Assembly (NCBI GenBank): GCA_013399695.1 | Contig: VXAU01006172.1 | Span: forward strand, 313,939-377,938 | DNA from: Formicarius rufipectus | Taxonomy: Eukaryota; Chordata; Aves; Passeriformes; Formicariidae | DNA: 64,000 bases | Direction: 5' to 3' | Part shown: positions 60,499 through 64,000 of the stretch, piece by piece | Position numbering within the stretch: position 1 is the first letter of the stretch | Layout of the letters: every line of letters starts with the position of its first letter | Position numbers and translations under genes: made by a program | The notes under the pieces: generated by a model | What the model was told of the DNA's origin: nothing | Database searches by the model: none | What the model saw: only the letters and a program-made list of their open reading frames with translations

Positions 60499-62681
60499 AA
60501 AGTGTGAACAAGGGCCTTTTTGAACTGGAATGATTGAACTGTTACTGGGGGACCAAATTTTAAGCTGGACTTTAAATGATGCAATATTATCTAAAAGAAC
60601 CATGTAGCAGCAACTCACAGAACTTTGCCTCAGCGTTCATGGTTCAGAATCATACTCCTGTCTACCCAGTTGAAGTAAGAATTGTGTAAGTGCCAGTACA
60701 CTCTTGCTCCTGGTATGTGCCTCTGTCTCATAGTCATACGACATCAGCCTTGTGTTTATATTACATCATATACTGTACTGATGAATTTTCAGCACAGAGT
60801 AGATGAAGTTAAAAACTCAGAGGTCAAACCCTGTAGGTAAGATGTGATCCTGTTATTGTAGAATGATAAATAAGCTTACTTCATTACATATAAACTTACC
60901 ATTTTTATAACAAGGGAACTTTTGAAGGAGCCAACAGCTTTTTTAAATGGCTTTGGGTGTTTGGAAGTAAACTTTTGCTTAAGGTCACACAAATGCATTA
61001 TTACACAAAAAATTGTGAGTGTTAGGAACTGGCAAGTAAAAAGCTGAAGTCTTTGGGAAATTTGCAACATAATGTTCCTGATACATTTTGGAAGTGTGAG
61101 GTTTTTATCCTGAATTACTATAGGCTTGTAAACCAGCTGTTTTATTTTTATAGTTTTAAAACTTCAGATTCTTCATGAAAACATTCCTGCATCTACTGTA
61201 CAGAGCACATTTTTAACAGTACAGCACCCAGGAAGGTACTGTCTTGGTATACTCTCTCATGAATTGCGAATGTCAAGAATTTCTGTATGTTTGTAAGTCT
61301 TGATAAATCTATAGCTTTGAATTTACATTTGTGTATGGCCATGTCAGGGTAAGCAGACAAACTGCTGATGCCAGGACTCTTGCTTATTTTTGAAACAAAA
61401 TGTGAGGATGAAGAGGTGTGTTTAGTGTGTAGCTTGAGCTGAACCTCCCAAAAAGCAGACAATCTAGAACAGGATTTGGACACTGTCATGAGTTCACTTG
61501 CAAATGGAAACAGTGGAAAGGAAAACAAGGGAAAAGTTAAGAAATTGTGTGATGGCTAACTCCACGCATATCAGAACAAATGCGAGGGAAACCCTAAGTG
61601 TTTGTGAAATCCCTCCTTATTGCAAGTATATACTACCTACCAGAATACATGGATGAACCTATTTAGTATGCTGTAGCCATAATGTGAAGGTTAAGTTTCA
61701 ATTCAAACCCAGGGTTTCTAATATTTTTTATTTGAAGAAATATATGCATGTGTAGAATTTGTAAAATTTCAGGAAAAAAATGTAGTGCTGGTGTTTATCT
61801 GGTGAGTCCCTTGTGCCAGTCAAGTGCACCAAGTCAAGAAGGGACTGTAGTATTGTAAAGATACTGTCAGTAACCCAGATGAGACAATGGGAGGGTGAGT
61901 GGCACAGTGTGAAGGGCAGACAGGTTGTTTTCAGAGGATCCTCTCAGGAATCAGATCCATGTTTGACTTTTTGCCATGGCCAGCCTTGGGCAACCTCCTT
62001 GACTCTCCAGATGATCTGCCTTTCTTTTCTGCATCAGTCTCACTAGGATTTAGTGAAAATACTGTTTACTTGTTGTTTACCTGTCTAGCTTATATATTTC
62101 TGTGGCTGACACCTTTACACACCTCCTCTTCTCTTTTCCCTTTCCCTTTCTTTGGGCCTTAGCTGTGTAAAAGTTAATTGTGTAAGCAGTCAACTTCAGT
62201 ATATTTCTTACAGCTTCATATTAGCATGGTTTGGTCCTGAATAATTTTTCTGGAATGTGGTACCTTAACCAGATCTTGCAACTGTGGGCAAGATCAAATG
62301 TGGTTGGACTTCTGTTACATCTACAGCGGATGAGGTAAAATTTGTGAACTTACAAAGTCCCTTTGTAAACAAACAAAACAAATACCTAAGTCTCTAAATG
62401 GAAATTGAAGTTGTTAGTCATGTATAAAATAGCATTAAGAAAGCAGAATATTATGGCATTCAATTAATGTTCTCAGCCTGGAATTTGGCCACTTATTACC
62501 CCATTCAGATGTCAAAGCTTCACCTGTCTTAAGATCAACTATGAGCCTTTAAACATAGTCTGTACATGAGAATAATCCAGTAAGTGAGATTTGGGCAATG
62601 ACTTCAATCCTCTAAAATAATACTCTGCTAAATTTGTGGTGCTGAAACTCTTGACTGATAGTTATAAGCTTTTATCTCCCG

Positions 62682-62689
62682 TGTAAATA
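62682..62689 (+). promoter_or_regulatory. OSBPL8: Pumilio-type element TGTAAATA in 3' UTR
   Basis: Exact match to the UGUANAUA consensus bound by PUM1/PUM2. An 8-mer can occur by chance in AT-rich DNA. Confidence 0.35.
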
Positions 62690-63918
62690 GAAATGTCCTT
62701 CTACCTTTTTATGTTGATTTTTTTTTTTTTTAATAATTTCTATTCAAGAACAGTAAATAACCCAGTCTGCGTGTATTTGTACATGAACTGCATGGTAACT
62801 GGATTTGACCCAGCAAGCTGGCTGGCAGCTTAGTGTTGGACTCAACAGATACTCCCATGTTTGAAATTCAGGCTCATAAGTAAAGGACTTGAACAGAGTG
62901 AGACAAAATCCCTATGCTTATTTTCCTTTTCAACTTATTTTTTAGAGCTGAATTCTGTTGTAAAAGTGGTTTTAGTGATGATCTGGAAAGGTAAAAGGAT
63001 ATATGATGAAACTTTTGAAAAGTAAAATTGCAGACTTGACTGTACGATTAGTTAAATTCTGAAAAGTACAGTGAAAACCTAGTAATTCTTATTCTGCTGG
63101 ATTTTGTATGCTGTTCCCTCTCTTGAATATAAAAAAGAAACTTCCCAAATTTTTACAGTACAGCTGGTCACACGCATGTATGGAGCCTTCTCTTTAGGGT
63201 ATGTCACCATTGCCCTGTTTAACCATGATGTGTAGCAGATCTTGACTCCCACCTGCTTAAGACAGCTCTGCGTAGTTATAGATTGTACAGTTTGCAGATG
63301 TTGGAGGGCTGTGGCCGCCTACTAGTTTTTAAAGTTTAAAACAGCACTTATTTTCATATGTGATTTACAAACCTTGGTTGGTTTGGGGGTTTTTCTTGTA
63401 TGGGAAGTATTTGCAGAATTTCTTGCCATGTGGTCTTGTTAGGTTGGTTGGTTTGTTTTGGAATGCACTCTATGCCTTTAATTTGCCATGTAGGTACAGA
63501 TTGCCTGGTTGGGTACAGATGACCTACCTAAACTAAGAGAAAGTAAATATGCCATATGAAATGCAACTACTATCATTTTCAATAGTAGGTGATGTTTCTT
63601 GGAGTTCACACATTGAATCCTTTGAAATAGTTGACTTATGATGAAGGTATATAGCCTGGTTGTTGTGTCCCCCTTCACCCCACCTTAAATGTCACAAATT
63701 ATTTGAAATGTTGTCCCATAAGATGTAATGATTGTGATTTCCTTTTTTTTTTTTTTTTAATTTCTTTTTTGGTTGGTGGTTTGGTTGTTGTTTGCTGCCC
63801 TCCTGTGCCTTTGGCAAATTTTTTTTAATGCTAGACTGGTCTTTATGAAACAGACTTGGGATTCAGTATTTCCTATAGTTTCTTAAAGGTTATTACTTTC
63901 AGTTATTACCACTGTTTG

Positions 63919-63926
63919 TGTAAATA
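63919..63926 (+). promoter_or_regulatory. OSBPL8: Second Pumilio-type element TGTAAATA in 3' UTR
   Basis: Second exact match to UGUANAUA in the same UTR. Function is inferred only from the motif. Confidence 0.35.
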
Positions 63927-64000
63927 ACATATAACAAGAATTCTGTACATCTAAGTTTTAATTATTTTTATTTCAAGAGTATCCTCAAATCAGAAAATTT

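Larger units (their letters stand above)
8715..64000 (+). other. OSBPL8: OSBPL8 (ORP8) transcription unit, all coding exons present, 5' first exon and 3' end outside window
   Basis: Twenty-three coding exons splice into one open frame of 890 codons plus stop. The exons were placed by matching translated segments to the ORP8 family protein and checking that each has AG/GT borders and that phases join. Established role: an ER tail-anchored lipid transfer protein that works with ORP5 at ER-plasma membrane contacts, moving phosphatidylserine out and PI4P back. Seen here: PH domain, acidic linker, OSBP signature EQVSHHPP at residues 510-517 (His514 and His515, the pair that matters for PI4P handling in ORP8), and a C-terminal hydrophobic segment. 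Length is within one residue of human ORP8 as I recall it, so the gene looks intact. Its nearest relative ORP5 is the main alternative, but the N terminus (VVANSDESQL, GKEAY) and acidic linker fit ORP8. Confidence 0.97.
60499..64000 (+). other. OSBPL8: OSBPL8 3' UTR, extends past the window
   Basis: No intron-like or coding content was recognised after the stop. I saw no AATAAA in this 3.5 kb by eye, so the transcript probably ends beyond 64000 or uses a variant signal (TATAAA near 63128). It is AT-rich, with T-runs near 62719-62731 and 63742-63758 and two Pumilio-type sites. Confidence 0.7.

Noticed and set aside
1..64000. CRISPR arrays, tRNA or rRNA genes, bacterial operons, telomere repeats
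   Set aside because: No direct-repeat/spacer arrays, cloverleaf genes, ribosomal sequence or TTAGGG arrays were seen; the sequence is a vertebrate gene locus.
60499..64000. A definite polyadenylation signal within the window
   Set aside because: No AATAAA seen by eye in this stretch; variant hexamers are too weak to call a transcript end.

Overview
The window is vertebrate chromosomal DNA, most likely from a bird. The reasons are spliced genes with long AT-rich, CpG-poor introns, decayed CR1 non-LTR retrotransposons as the only interspersed repeat I can name, and one short run of Ns from a draft assembly. A crocodilian or turtle also carries CR1 and cannot be excluded. No bacterial, plasmid or phage features are present.

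One gene fills most of it: OSBPL8 (ORP8, oxysterol-binding protein-like 8), on the + strand. I placed 23 coding exons from 8715 to 60498. Every junction has GT/AG sites and all reading phases join without a break, giving a complete 890-residue protein, close to the human long isoform (889 as I recall). The parts in order are: an N-terminal region with the internal Met43 that starts the short isoform, a lysine-rich stretch, a PH domain (about 150-266), an acidic linker (about 312-390), the lipid-transfer domain (ORD, about 400-780) with EQVSHHPP at 510-517, a short helix, and a C-terminal membrane anchor (about 872-889). The family protein sits in the ER and exchanges phosphatidylserine for PI4P at contacts with the plasma membrane.

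Layout: 1-8714 is probably intron 1, because the first exon seen starts at a splice acceptor and no CpG island is visible. 8715-16183 holds exons for the N terminus. 16184-33802 is a 17.6 kb intron. 33803-45102 holds the N-terminal basic region and PH domain. 45103-48420 is an intron with a ~1.9 kb broken CR1. 48421-60498 holds the acidic linker, ORD and anchor, with an assembly gap at 51750-51825 inside an intron. 60499-64000 is 3' UTR that seems to run past the window.

Beyond OSBPL8, two minus-strand stretches look protein-derived but I could not identify them: a frameshifted remnant at about 4208-4920, and a 55-codon CpG-containing frame at 27576-27743 followed on its own strand by a short A-run. 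These, plus a 4-codon upstream ORF in the OSBPL8 leader, are the items most worth checking. I found no sign of an undescribed multi-gene system.
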